Assembly (NCBI RefSeq): GCF_000376445.1
Contig: NZ_AQXI01000001.1
Coordinates: 776,962 to 840,961, forward strand
Origin: Haladaptatus paucihalophilus DX253
Lineage (GTDB): Archaea > Halobacteriota > Halobacteria > Halobacteriales > Haladaptataceae
Reading direction: 5' to 3'
DNA: 64,000 nt
The notes below the pieces were generated by a model. The model was not told the DNA's origin and made no database searches. It saw only the letters and a list, made by a program, of their open reading frames with translations. Within the stretch, counting starts at the first letter, position 1. Every line of letters begins with the position of its first letter. Made by a program: the position numbers and the translations under genes. Positions 56,094 to 64,000 of this stretch are shown piece after piece.

Positions 56094-56515
56094 GGTTCGT
56101 TTTCATCACCGCGCGAAAATGAGTGTTCAGATTTGGCGACGGCGTGTCGGCGGACAAGTAGAAGATGCTAGTGTCGGCTTACGTCTGTTCGGCGCGCGAG
56201 AAACGCGCGAGGGACGAGGACGCGGTGAGAGCCACTGCGTGGCTCTCATGCTCGCGGTTTAGCCGCGAGCAAGCGACCGAGGTGGCTGGGGAGGGTGAGG
56301 TGCGGTTTCATTGCCGGTCGGTCGTTGCTCACGAAGCAGCTTTCTACGAGAGTACAGGAAGTTCTCTACGAGATGCCAACCAGACCTCCACGGGATTCTC
56401 GAAACAATCTAAAGCGACTCTCGCTCCTGTCCACATCGATTCCCGAATCCCGGTGTCGTGCAAAACCATCCAAAAAGCAAGCAGTCGATGTCGCCCGTCT
56501 CTCTGACTCCCGAAC
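56094..56515. repeat. Gene-free spacer with a hairpin pair
   Basis: This 422-base spacer between two minus-strand genes contains TGAGAGCCAC-TGC-GTGGCTCTCA (56226-56248) and GCTCGCGG-TTTAG-CCGCGAGC (56250-56270), both perfect stems, followed by GGCTGGGGAGGGTGAGGTGC (56284-56303), a word related to those at 54861 and 32991. It is another copy of the dispersed palindromic repeat type. No gene is supported. Confidence 0.75.
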
Positions 56516-57247
56516 TTACAGTTTCACGGCCATCATCACTTCGTCCACGTACTCGCCGTCTATCTTGTAGTGGTTCTTCCGCACGGCCTCGGTTTCCCAG
56601 CCGTGGGCTTCGAGGAAGTCGATGGCGTTCTGGTTGGTCGAGGGCGCGCTCTGGTACACTTTTTCGTAGCCGTTCGCGCCCGCCCACTCCAGTCCGCGTT
56701 CGAGGAGGTGGCTGCCGATGCCGTGGCCCTGATACTCGTCCAGCACGCCGACGGTCAACTCGGCGGTGTGGCTGAGTTTATCGAGTTCGGGCGCGTTGAG
56801 GTGGACCCACCCGACCACTTCGTCGTTGACGGTTGCGACGAAGAACATCCGGGATTCGAGGTCGTTGTGCCGGAGTAAGGCCTCCTGATGGTCGATTTCG
56901 TCGGCGACCGTTTCCGCGACGATGTACGACCCCTCCTGGGCGACCTGTCGAATCGCGCCGATGATGCCGGAGAGGTCCTCCTGCCGCGCGGGGCGGATGA
57001 TGAACTCCACGTCGTCCACGTCGAACTCCTCTTCCGCGCCGGTTTCCAGCGCGACGGAGAGTATGTCCTCGTCCTCCGAGAGGTAGCCATCCCGACGAAG
57101 GATGGCGACGTGATGACGGAACCCGCTCGGGTCGATGCGGAGCGAGTCCTGCACCTCGTTCGCGTTCGCCCGTCCGTGGCGTTCGACGTACTCGTAAATT
57201 CGTCGGCGGTCCTCGTGGCCGAACTCCAGTTTCTCGGAGAACTCCAT
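56516..57247 (-). CDS. HTH-GNAT acetyltransferase
   Basis: A 243-aa two-domain protein: an N-terminal winged helix (EDRRRIYEYVERHGRANANEV, then GFRHHVAILRRDGYL) and a C-terminal GNAT domain with the acetyl-CoA loop VLDEYQGHGIGSHLLERGL and QNAIDFLEAHGW. Haloarchaeal enzymes of this design are thought to acetylate proteins or regulate their own gene; no substrate is shown here. ATG at 57247 is preferred over 57262 because the TATA-like TTAAAAATAA (57272-57283) places the transcript start near 57250. Confidence 0.85.
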   Translation of the reverse strand: MEFSEKLEFGHEDRRRIYEYVERHGRANANEVQDSLRIDPSGFRHHVAILRRDGYLSEDEDILSVALETGAEEEFDVDDVEFIIRPARQEDLSGIIGAIRQVAQEGSYIVAETVADEIDHQEALLRHNDLESRMFFVATVNDEVVGWVHLNAPELDKLSHTAELTVGVLDEYQGHGIGSHLLERGLEWAGANGYEKVYQSAPSTNQNAIDFLEAHGWETEAVRKNHYKIDGEYVDEVMMAVKL

Positions 57248-57377
57248 GAGGACTGTTACCATCTATCTATACTTATTTTTAACGATGGATTTGACGCCGT
57301 ACTGGGAAGTCCCGGCGACCGTGAGAACCGCCGCTCGATTCTTGTAGCATGGCGTCGTGGTGACGCTGGGGGGAAGC

Positions 57378-57773
57378 ATGGATTACAGCGATTTCATCGG
57401 ACAGGTACAGCATCGACTCCAGTTGGGTAAACAGGGACAGGCGGTGCGAGCGATTCGGGCCACGCTGACGACGCTCGGCGAGCGATTGCAGGAAGGCGAA
57501 GCCAAAGACCTCGCGGGGCCGCTCCCGATGGAGATAGACTGGTATCTCCTGCAGGCGGAGTCCGGCCAGCGGTTCCACTTCGACGAGTTCGTCGACCGCG
57601 TCGCCGAGCGCGAGACCATCGACCGACAGAAATCGCTCTTTCACGCGCAGGGCGTGATGTCGCTCGTCGAAGAGGTCGTTCCCGAAGGCGAATTCGAACA
57701 GATTCGCGGGCAACTGCCCGCGGAGTACGACCCGCTCTTCGAACTCGTCGGAAACGAAAACGCGTTCGACTAA
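57378..57773 (+). CDS. DUF2267 protein
   Basis: A 131-aa all-helical protein with the DUF2267 pattern: DYSDFIGQVQHRLQLG, AVRAIRATLTTLGERL, GPLPMEIDWYLL and FDEFVDRVAERE. Function unknown; common in bacteria and haloarchaea. ATG at 57378 is chosen over one seven codons earlier. Its stop overlaps that of the convergent gene by four bases. Confidence 0.85.
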   Translation: MDYSDFIGQVQHRLQLGKQGQAVRAIRATLTTLGERLQEGEAKDLAGPLPMEIDWYLLQAESGQRFHFDEFVDRVAERETIDRQKSLFHAQGVMSLVEEVVPEGEFEQIRGQLPAEYDPLFELVGNENAFD

Positions 57774-58150
57774 CGCCGGGCGCGCCGCGTTTCCGGGTCG
57801 GGAACGCGCGTCAGCAACTGCACCGTGTCGCGGAGGTCGTGAGTCTGTATCACCAGTTCCGCGACCTCGCGCACCGTGAACTCCGTTTCTATCTCGCGAC
57901 CGTAACAGCGTGCGTACAGCGCCAGCCAGTCGTTGAGCGCCCGTTCCATCCGTTCCATCTCGTCCGCGTCGAACCGCGCGAACTCGCCGGTCCGACCGTC
58001 GATGTACACGGAAACGACGTCACCGACGCCCTCCCGGAGGTACGACACCGACCGCTCCTCGTCCGGGAAGGTATCCGGCGCGTCGAACGATTCGCGCTCG
58101 TTCCGCGCCCGTTCCGCGAGGGACGCGATTCGGACGCGGTACTCGCTCAT
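57770..58150 (-). CDS. Hypothetical protein at the end of the fix operon
   Basis: A 126-aa soluble helical protein with no known domain. It contains VVSVYIDGRTGEFARFDADE, a short strand-turn-strand followed by an acidic helix. It starts seven bases after the fixC-fixX stop and so is probably cotranscribed with the fix genes; a small accessory role is possible but not shown. The C-terminus is Arg-rich. Confidence 0.7.
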   Translation of the reverse strand: MSEYRVRIASLAERARNERESFDAPDTFPDEERSVSYLREGVGDVVSVYIDGRTGEFARFDADEMERMERALNDWLALYARCYGREIETEFTVREVAELVIQTHDLRDTVQLLTRVPDPETRRARR

Positions 58151-58157
58151 TCGCTCG

Positions 58158-59831
58158 TTATCCCTCTCGGAACTCGACGCCCTTGCCGCCGCGCGGGTGT
58201 TCCCATTCTGTATCGGCGACGAGCGCACACGTCCCGCACTCGACGCAGGGTTGCGTGTCGAGGCTGACGATCTTTTCCTCGTTGCCGTTCTCCCGGACCG
58301 TCTCCTCGCGGTAACAGCCGCCGCCGAAGTCCTTCGCGCTGACCGGACAGGCCGACACCGCCGCACCACTGGCCTCGTAAGAGTTGTCGCGCAGTCTGAT
58401 GTGCGGGTTGCCCACGTCGGTGTCGTAGGTCAGGTCGCCGATGCGGTCGGCGAGGCTCTTAGGTTCGACCTCGTTTTCGTCCGTGATTTCGGTTCCCAAC
58501 TCCTCCGCGATGACCGTCGGCAGCGTGACGTACGGCGTCCGCGTGTCGGGAATCATCGAGGAGAGATACGGCGAACTGTACAGGCGTTCGAGTTGCCCCG
58601 ACATCACGCCGGAACTGAGCACCGCGCGGCCGAGCGACGAGGAGAGCACGCCGTCCACGAGTTCGCTCACCCGGTCGTTCTCGGCGACGCCGCGCGTCGC
58701 CCGGTACTGGGTCGGACGGAGCTTGCCCATCACGCCCTCGTCTTCGAGTTTCTTCTCGTAGAGACGTCCGGCCTTCTCGGGGTTGCCGCGCATCCGCGAT
58801 TCAGCGAAGGCCTCGGCGGCGAGCGCCCCGGCGGTCACGGCGTGGTTCATGCCCTTGATGATGGGGCCTTGCGCCTGCATCTGCCCGCCAGCGTCGCCGA
58901 CGAGGACGAGTCGCCCGCGGTGCGGTGCCGGATGTGCTACCTTCTTCGAATCGGGAACGAGTTTCGCGGAGTACTCCACTTCGTCGTACTGGCCGTTCAA
59001 CCACTGGGCGAGCAGCGGGTGCGTGAGCAGGTTGTCGAGCAGTTGGTGCGGTTCCGCCTCCTCCGCGACGAGGCTGTCGAGGTGGAAGACGGACCCGATG
59101 GAGAGCGTCTCCTCGTTCGTGTAGAGGAAGCCGCCTCCCCGAACGCCGTCAAACAGGTCGCCCGAGAAGAGATGTGCCGCGCCCGTGTTCGGACCGACGT
59201 CGAACCGCTCGTCGATGACGTCCTCGGGCATGTCGATGACGGCCTTGACGCCTTGGAACCACTCGTCCGGTTCGTCCCAGTTCATCAGTCCCGCTTGCCG
59301 GGCGAGTTCGCTGTTCACGCCGTCCGCCGCGACGATGAAGTCGGCTTTGATGGGGTCGAGTTCGTCGCACGTGACGCCGACGATTTTGCCCCGCTCGCGG
59401 AGCAGGCCGTTCACCCGGACGCCGGTCAGCAATCCGCCGCCCGTCTCGTGGGTCATCTCGTGAACTCGGTCGGCCAGCCACGAGTCCATCTCGCGCCGGA
59501 GAACCGCGTCACACCACTCCGTGTCGTGGTCGTGGAGTCGGGTGATGTCGAACGATTTCACCTTGTCGCCCGCCACGTTGTGGATGTGGTAGTCCGTAAT
59601 CGGCCGTTCCGCCGCCTCCTCGCGGAAGTCGGGGAACAGCGAGTCGATGGTGTAGGGGGCCGACTCCTCGGCGTAGATGAGGCCGCCCGAGACGTTCTTC
59701 GACCCGGCCTCGACACCGCGTTCGAGGACGAGCGTTTCGATTCCGTTGCGTGCGAGCGTCGCGGCGGCGGCGGCCCCGCCGGGACCGGCACCGACCACGA
59801 CGGCTTCGTAATGTTCGTATTCCTCACTCAT
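58158..59831 (-). CDS. fixC: FixC-FixX fusion, electron-transfer flavoprotein:quinone oxidoreductase
   Basis: A 557-aa flavoprotein. FAD binding is shown by VVVGAGPGGAAAAATLARNG, and GDAGGQMQAQGPIIKGMNHA is typical of the ETF-QO/FixC family. The last 70 residues are a ferredoxin (FixX) with Cys in SACPVSAKD, GGGCYRE and QPCVECGTCAL, so FixC and FixX are fused. It takes electrons from FixAB and passes them to quinone or, in bifurcating systems, splits them with ferredoxin. It follows fixB by three bases in the same operon. Confidence 0.95.
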   Translation of the reverse strand: MSEEYEHYEAVVVGAGPGGAAAAATLARNGIETLVLERGVEAGSKNVSGGLIYAEESAPYTIDSLFPDFREEAAERPITDYHIHNVAGDKVKSFDITRLHDHDTEWCDAVLRREMDSWLADRVHEMTHETGGGLLTGVRVNGLLRERGKIVGVTCDELDPIKADFIVAADGVNSELARQAGLMNWDEPDEWFQGVKAVIDMPEDVIDERFDVGPNTGAAHLFSGDLFDGVRGGGFLYTNEETLSIGSVFHLDSLVAEEAEPHQLLDNLLTHPLLAQWLNGQYDEVEYSAKLVPDSKKVAHPAPHRGRLVLVGDAGGQMQAQGPIIKGMNHAVTAGALAAEAFAESRMRGNPEKAGRLYEKKLEDEGVMGKLRPTQYRATRGVAENDRVSELVDGVLSSSLGRAVLSSGVMSGQLERLYSSPYLSSMIPDTRTPYVTLPTVIAEELGTEITDENEVEPKSLADRIGDLTYDTDVGNPHIRLRDNSYEASGAAVSACPVSAKDFGGGCYREETVRENGNEEKIVSLDTQPCVECGTCALVADTEWEHPRGGKGVEFREG

Positions 59832-59834
59832 CGT

Positions 59835-61331
59835 TCAGTCATCGTCCTCCGCTACGACCGCATCCAGTTCGCCCGCCTCTATCGCGTCCGTCAGGCGGGG
59901 AAGCACGTCGAACAGGTCGCCCTCGATGAAGAAGTCGCTGAAGTCCCGGATGTCCGACTCCCGGTCGGTGTTGATGGCGACAATGGTTTCCGACTCGTCC
60001 ATCCCCACCTTGTGCTGAATCGCGCCGCTGATACCCGCCGCGATGTAGAGCGGCGGCTGGACTATCTGTCCCGTCTCGCCGATTTGGCGCTCCTCGGTGA
60101 CGTACCGTTCGACGTGTCCCTCGACGTTGTAGGAGGCCGTCACGATGCCGCGGGACAGCCCGAGGTCCGCGTCGTCGAAAGCGTCCACGAGGTCCACCGC
60201 GAGTTCGATACCCTTCGTCGGGTCGTCGCCGATGCCGCGACCGATGGCGACGATGACCTCTCGTCCGGTCAAATCGACGCCGGTGTCCAGCGTGTCCCAC
60301 TCGGTGACCGCCACGCGGAACCAGTCGTCCGGGAGGTCGATGTCGTGTGCGATGACCTCGCCTTCCCGGTCCCCGTCGGGTGCCATCGCGTCGAAGCTGC
60401 CCGGAATCACCGAACAGCCCTGCGGGTGGAACTCCCGGTCCGGGTTGTCGATACAGAGGATAGTCGAGTACTCGAAGCCGGAGAAGTCCGGGCGTTGCAT
60501 GTGGAGAATGCGCTCGAACTCCACCTTCTCGCCGGGTTCGCCGGTCTTCACCGGGTTCGAGATGAGTTCGTCCGTGATGGTCAGGCCGGAACAGTCGCTC
60601 GCCAGCCCGGAGTCGAGTTCGCCCTGTACCTGCGCCGAGAGGTCGCGCCCGTTGTTCGTCGCCGGGAAGAGGAAGTATCGCGGCTTGTCGTAGTCCTTCC
60701 AGTCGGCCTTCGTTCGCGCCATGTCCGCCACGATTTCGGTGTACGGCTTGTGGCGGAACCGTGCTAATCGTTCGTCGTCGTGATAGACCGCCACGTCCGC
60801 GCCGAGGGTGATACACTCCTCTGCGAGTTCTTCCATGTCGTCGCCGACGAGGACTGCGACGACCCGTTCTTCGTCACCGTAGTCCTCGGCGTAGCCGTCC
60901 ATCAGCTCGCGCGCTTTGCCGAGCATCTCCTTGGACACGTCGAGAAGTTCGCCGCCCTGCGTCTCGCAGTACACCCACATGTCCTGGTAGACGCCGTTTT
61001 CGAGCGCCCGGACGTGTTTCTTGTCGAGAGTCGCCTCCCCTTCGTCCGGGTCTTGAACGTCTTCTTCCGTCGCCTCGTACTCACCCTCGGTTTCTGCGTC
61101 GTCCGCGTCGCCCGTACCATCGCCCTCGTCCGCATCGACCGTATCCTCGCCGCCGTCGGTCGCTTCCCGCACCTCGTTGATTCGCGCCTGAATCGCTTCT
61201 TTGGCCGTCTTGCGGTCCTTTCCTTCCTCCTCGGCCGTGAGGAGGTCGGACAGCGCGCCGGGGTCTTCGATGGTGCGTACGTCGTCTTCTATCTCCTCGA
61301 CGGTTCGGTCGCCGGGGTCGGTGTCGGTCAT
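59835..61331 (-). CDS. fixB: FixB, electron-transfer flavoprotein alpha subunit, with N-terminal extension
   Basis: A 498-aa ETF alpha. The core begins near residue 100 (KKHVRALENGVYQDMWVY) and has the ETF-alpha FAD motif VAIGRGIGDDPTKGIELA, SRGIVTASYNVEG and AAGISGAIQHKVGMDESE. The 100-residue N-terminal extension is acidic and helical, with EEIEDDVRTIEDPGALSDLL then a Glu/Asp/Gly linker, absent from bacterial FixB. It overlaps nothing; fixA stops three bases before its ATG. Confidence 0.93.
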   Translation of the reverse strand: MTDTDPGDRTVEEIEDDVRTIEDPGALSDLLTAEEEGKDRKTAKEAIQARINEVREATDGGEDTVDADEGDGTGDADDAETEGEYEATEEDVQDPDEGEATLDKKHVRALENGVYQDMWVYCETQGGELLDVSKEMLGKARELMDGYAEDYGDEERVVAVLVGDDMEELAEECITLGADVAVYHDDERLARFRHKPYTEIVADMARTKADWKDYDKPRYFLFPATNNGRDLSAQVQGELDSGLASDCSGLTITDELISNPVKTGEPGEKVEFERILHMQRPDFSGFEYSTILCIDNPDREFHPQGCSVIPGSFDAMAPDGDREGEVIAHDIDLPDDWFRVAVTEWDTLDTGVDLTGREVIVAIGRGIGDDPTKGIELAVDLVDAFDDADLGLSRGIVTASYNVEGHVERYVTEERQIGETGQIVQPPLYIAAGISGAIQHKVGMDESETIVAINTDRESDIRDFSDFFIEGDLFDVLPRLTDAIEAGELDAVVAEDDD

Positions 61332-61334
61332 TAT

Positions 61335-62183
61335 CAGTCACCCGCCGCGAATGGTCGCATCGTTTCGAGCACGTCCGCCATCGCCTCCTCGTCGTCCAAC
61401 GTCGCCATCGTCGCTTCGCGCTCGGCCGGTGCCTTCGGAATCGGGTCCACCGAGGTCTCGATGGTCGGCGACGTGTCCAGCCCCGATGTAGTCGGGGTCG
61501 AGATTCAGGTCCTCGTGGTCCCACGTCGTGAGGTGCTCCTCGTACTCCTCGGCGCGATCCGCCGTCTCGGCTTTCAGCTGTTTTCGCCGGAGGCGGTGTC
61601 TGGCCGTCCGATAGCTCGCCTCGTACTCGGGGTCGGTGACGATGAACGCCGGGAGCGGGGATTCGACCGTCTCGATTTCGTCCACGTCGCCCTCGACGAG
61701 TCGCTTGGCGCGGACGCGTCCCTCGTCCTCGTCCACCTCCAACGCGATGACGTGCGTGATGATGGGATAGTCGAGACACCACGCCGTCTGGGGACCGGTC
61801 TGGCCCGTCTCCCCATCCGCCGTCTTGAAGCCCGCGAACACGAGGTCGGGGTCGCCGATCTTCTCGATTCCCGCCGAGAGCGTGATCGCCGTCGCCCACG
61901 TGTCGGCGGCGGCCATCGCACGGTCGGAAAGCAGGTAGAGGTCGTCGGCGTACACCTCCATCGCCTCGCCCAGCACGTTGCCGTAACCGGGCGGTCCCAT
62001 GCTCATCGCGCTCACGTGCCCGCCGTGTTTCACCTTCGTCTGGAGGGCGGCGTTCAGTGCGAACCGGTCGTTCGGGTTCATCACCGTCGGGGTTTTCCCA
62101 CGTTCGAGGTGGCCGTCCTCGTCGAACGACACCTGCCCCTCGCGGAAGTCCGGGACGCCCTTGGTCAACACGACCGAGTGCAT
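61335..62183 (-). CDS. fixA: FixA, electron-transfer flavoprotein beta subunit, with apparent frameshift
   Basis: ETF beta of about 282 aa. The N-terminal 230 residues are normal (VVLTKGVPDFREGQVSFD, MNPNDRFALNAALQ, MSMGPPGYGN, TGPQTAWCLDYP). After LNLDPDYIG the frame continues into a Gly/Arg/Asp-rich tail with no family likeness, ending at 61338. Removing one G from the G4 run at 61481-61484 restores LDTSPTIETSVDPIPKAP and a stop at 61335-61337, three bases before fixB. Start ATG 62183 has a good Shine-Dalgarno AGGAGGT at 62188-62194. It is either a sequencing error or a real break. Confidence 0.85.
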
Positions 62184-62187
62184 CGGT

Positions 62188-62220
62188 ACCTCCTACCGTG
62201 AGTGTATTTAGTATGCATAC
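62188..62220 (-). promoter_or_regulatory. fixA promoter: palindrome, TATA box and ribosome-binding site
   Basis: On the minus strand GTATGCATAC (62211-62220, perfect 10-bp palindrome) directly precedes TATA-like ACTAAATACA (62203-62212) and AGGAGGT (62188-62194), which is four bases before the ATG. A true Shine-Dalgarno is rare among the leaderless genes of this window. Confidence 0.5.
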
Positions 62221-62353
62221 GTCAATCATTACCAATTGCGCCAGTCGTTATTATACTGTCGGAGAGTCAACAAAAATCTGACATACGGCCGCGGGACAAT
62301 CGTCTGTTGATGGCTCGTGCTCAGCGGAAACGACGGCGAAAAGGTATCAGCAC

Positions 62354-63370
62354 TCAGGCTTGTGGGGCCGGGCCGTCGGACCCGCTTCGGTCCCGATGCG
62401 TCGTCTCGACCGCTTCCGAAGCGTCCTCGTCGGTATTCTCGGATTTCGCCCTCTCCTCGTCGGTCGATTTTCGCGTGTCGGCTCGCACCATCGTCATCTC
62501 GCCGCGGGCGCGCATGGTCCCGTCGGCGGTCGCGTTCTCGTGGAATTCGAGGTCGGTACACGAGACGTCGCCGAGCACCTCCGCACCGTCTTCGAGGACG
62601 ACGGTCCCGCTGCGGGTCGTCACGTCGCCGTGAATCCGCGTTCGCTCGCCGACCACGATGTCGCCGCGCGCTCGAAGGCTCCCGAAGACCTCGTTGCCCG
62701 CACCGACCGTAATCTCCTCCGCCCGGATGTTGCCGTGAAGGCGACAGTCGTCGCCGACCGTCGCGGGCGTCGAGACGCGCCACGCGTCGTCGCTGACGTG
62801 GCCGCTTCGGGGAATCGTCACCGGTTCCGCCTCGCTCTCGTCCACCATCTCGTCGATGATGCCTTGGGCGGCTTCCTCCTCGCCGAGTCGGAGAAGCTGT
62901 GAGAGGTAGACGAAGAGGAAGACGACGGTCGGCATCGGGTTGCGGATGACGATCCACCCGTTGGCTTCGAAGCCTTCGTCGATCTGTACGTCGTCGCCGA
63001 TGTCGAGGTCGCCGCTGACCATCAGTTGCCCCGTGACGTGGACGCGCTCGCCCAAATAGGCGTCCTGTCCGACGAGCACGTCGCCATTCACGTCGCACCA
63101 GAGGTCGAGGCGGCAGTCCGATTCGGCCTCGATGTGTCCGCCGAAAGTCGCCCGTTCGCCCGCGATGACGTTGTTCCCGTGAACGCCGAACGCGCCGCTC
63201 GTCTGTGCACCGACGATGATGTCCCCGTCGGTCACGAGGTCGTGTTCTTCGACGGTCGTCCCGTCGGGAATCGAGAGTTCATCCAGTGGGTCGGAACGGA
63301 GCGGCACACATCCTACCAGCAAGTCGCTCGTAATAAAACCTCCCGAGACCGTCAGACGTTCGTCTGCCAC
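62354..63370 (-). CDS. Bactofilin-like polymer-forming cytoskeletal protein
   Basis: A 338-aa protein built of two right-handed beta-helix segments with hexad-like repeats: GVHGNNVIAGERATFGGHIEA and VLVGQDAYLGERVHVTGQLMV (about residues 60-135; in part) and AEEITVGAGNEVFGSLRARGDI (about 215-265). A hydrophobic segment VVFLFVYLSQLL sits between them and the C-terminus is acidic and disordered. This is the architecture of haloarchaeal polymer-forming cytoskeletal (bactofilin-type) proteins, perhaps scaffolding the envelope. Confidence 0.8.
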   Translation of the reverse strand: MADERLTVSGGFITSDLLVGCVPLRSDPLDELSIPDGTTVEEHDLVTDGDIIVGAQTSGAFGVHGNNVIAGERATFGGHIEAESDCRLDLWCDVNGDVLVGQDAYLGERVHVTGQLMVSGDLDIGDDVQIDEGFEANGWIVIRNPMPTVVFLFVYLSQLLRLGEEEAAQGIIDEMVDESEAEPVTIPRSGHVSDDAWRVSTPATVGDDCRLHGNIRAEEITVGAGNEVFGSLRARGDIVVGERTRIHGDVTTRSGTVVLEDGAEVLGDVSCTDLEFHENATADGTMRARGEMTMVRADTRKSTDEERAKSENTDEDASEAVETTHRDRSGSDGPAPQA

Positions 63371-63432
63371 GTTTCAGCCATCGGTCGAAAATCGGCCGCG
63401 TGACCGCGACCGCCACCTTGACCGCGAACCCG

Positions 63433-64000
63433 CTAGTTCCGGAGCCGAACCGCGCCCTTCCGGAAGACGAGATGGTTCGGGATGATGAACTCCTCGCCGT
63501 CGTTCTCGATGTGCGTGACGAACATATCCACCTCCTGGACGATTCCTTGATTGCCCGCGACGCGAATCTCGTCCCCGATGCCGTACGGTTGGTTGAGCAG
63601 GAGGTAGATGCCCGCCGCCGAGGAGCGGAGCAAGTCCCAGAACGCGACCGCGCCGAAGACGATGGCGGCGAGGTCGTACGCGCCGAACAGCACCAGCAAC
63701 GTGAGCACCGCGATACCGATTTGGCTCAGCGCGATGAGCGACGCGATGTAGACGATGCTGTATTTGACGATTCGGGGGATGACGTTGACTTCCGGGAGCT
63801 TGACGCTCCGGAGGCGTTCGCTCACCAGCAGTTCCGCCTTGTCCGCGACGACGAACCCGACGATGAACACGAGCGCCGCGACGAACAACTGCGGTGTAAA
63901 GAGGATGATCTGCCAGAACAGTTGCGTGCTCAGCGGCAGTTCGGCCGTGTTGAGCGCGAGGAGAATCGTGACGCCGTAGATGAACCACGAGGTGAGACGC
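63433..64000 (-). CDS. MscS-type mechanosensitive channel, C-terminal part
   Basis: The frame enters from the right edge and ends at 63433; about 189 residues are visible. Three membrane helices (WFIYGVTILLAL, LFVAALVFIVGFVVADKAELL and IVYIASLIALSQIGIAVLTLLV, cut here) are followed by the MscS beta-domain signature PYGIGDEIRVAGNQGIVQEV, then FIIPNHLVFRKG. It ends soon after the beta domain, so it is a small MscS. Such channels release solutes on osmotic downshock. Confidence 0.9.
   Translation of the reverse strand, partial: RLTSWFIYGVTILLALNTAELPLSTQLFWQIILFTPQLFVAALVFIVGFVVADKAELLVSERLRSVKLPEVNVIPRIVKYSIVYIASLIALSQIGIAVLTLLVLFGAYDLAAIVFGAVAFWDLLRSSAAGIYLLLNQPYGIGDEIRVAGNQGIVQEVDMFVTHIENDGEEFIIPNHLVFRKGAVRLRN

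Noticed and set aside
57933-60767. 944-codon plus-strand open frame
   Set aside because: It runs antisense to fixC and fixB, which have clear motifs. Its length is a product of GC-rich codon structure, and its sequence has no domain.

Overview
The window is GC-rich chromosomal DNA from a haloarchaeon (class Halobacteria). The reasons are the strongly acidic proteomes, TATA-box promoters with very short or absent leaders, Tat-type lipoproteins, haloarchaeal-only families (HalOD1, bat-type HTH-10 regulators, HEWD, DUF7344-like) and archaeal core genes (topoisomerase VI B, archaeal S-adenosylmethionine synthetase, Dph2, deoxyhypusine synthase, archaeal ThiI, MptD). The gene set fits a Haladaptatus-like genome, but genus is an inference. 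I found no rRNA, tRNA or CRISPR.

Layout. 1-6119 is the topoisomerase locus: top6B (cut by the window edge), a Tat lipoprotein and the overlapping gyrB-gyrA pair. 6465-24745 is ordinary housekeeping and envelope content: arginase, small regulators, acetyltransferases, purM, a TraB/site-2-protease overlapping pair, a HalOD1/HTH/PAS-GAF-bat regulatory group, a thioesterase, a DUF4397 surface protein with a Thr-rich stalk, a MaoC hydratase, a rhomboid protease and a METTL5-like methyltransferase. 24872-31876 holds secreted proteins, dph2, a YlbF protein, TspO, EthD, a PEBP-family lipoprotein and HEWD. 31877-33321 is a gene-poor repeat island containing a compact three-way-junction RNA directly in front of a 62-residue ORF and a 391-bp hairpin-rich segment bounded by 36-bp inverted repeats. 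33322-37328 returns to core genes (thiI, S-adenosylmethionine synthetase, a CYTH protein, a SDR).

37423-50867 is the unusual part: a mixed-strand run with strikingly AT-rich spacers that looks like a small-molecule biosynthetic cluster. It contains an acyl/aryl adenylating ligase (lacking its C-terminal lysine region), an aromatic-amino-acid-type PLP decarboxylase, a DUF4268 protein, a PhzF-like isomerase, a LigW/gamma-resorcylate-type amidohydrolase, a Rieske ferredoxin, a VOC enzyme, a class IV aminotransferase/ADC-lyase homologue, an overlapping pair for amination of chorismate, an aspartate kinase and a SidA/IucD-type N-hydroxylase. Together they suggest aminated-chorismate chemistry joined to amine N-hydroxylation. 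The product cannot be read from sequence.

50957-64000 returns to general genes: the archaeal dihydroneopterin aldolase, a bat-type regulator beside a polytopic membrane protein, YchF, a truncated dodecin remnant, deoxyhypusine synthase, an HTH-acetyltransferase, a DUF2267 protein, the fixABCX electron-transfer operon (fixA carries an apparent one-base frameshift in a G run), a bactofilin-like protein and a MscS channel cut by the window end.
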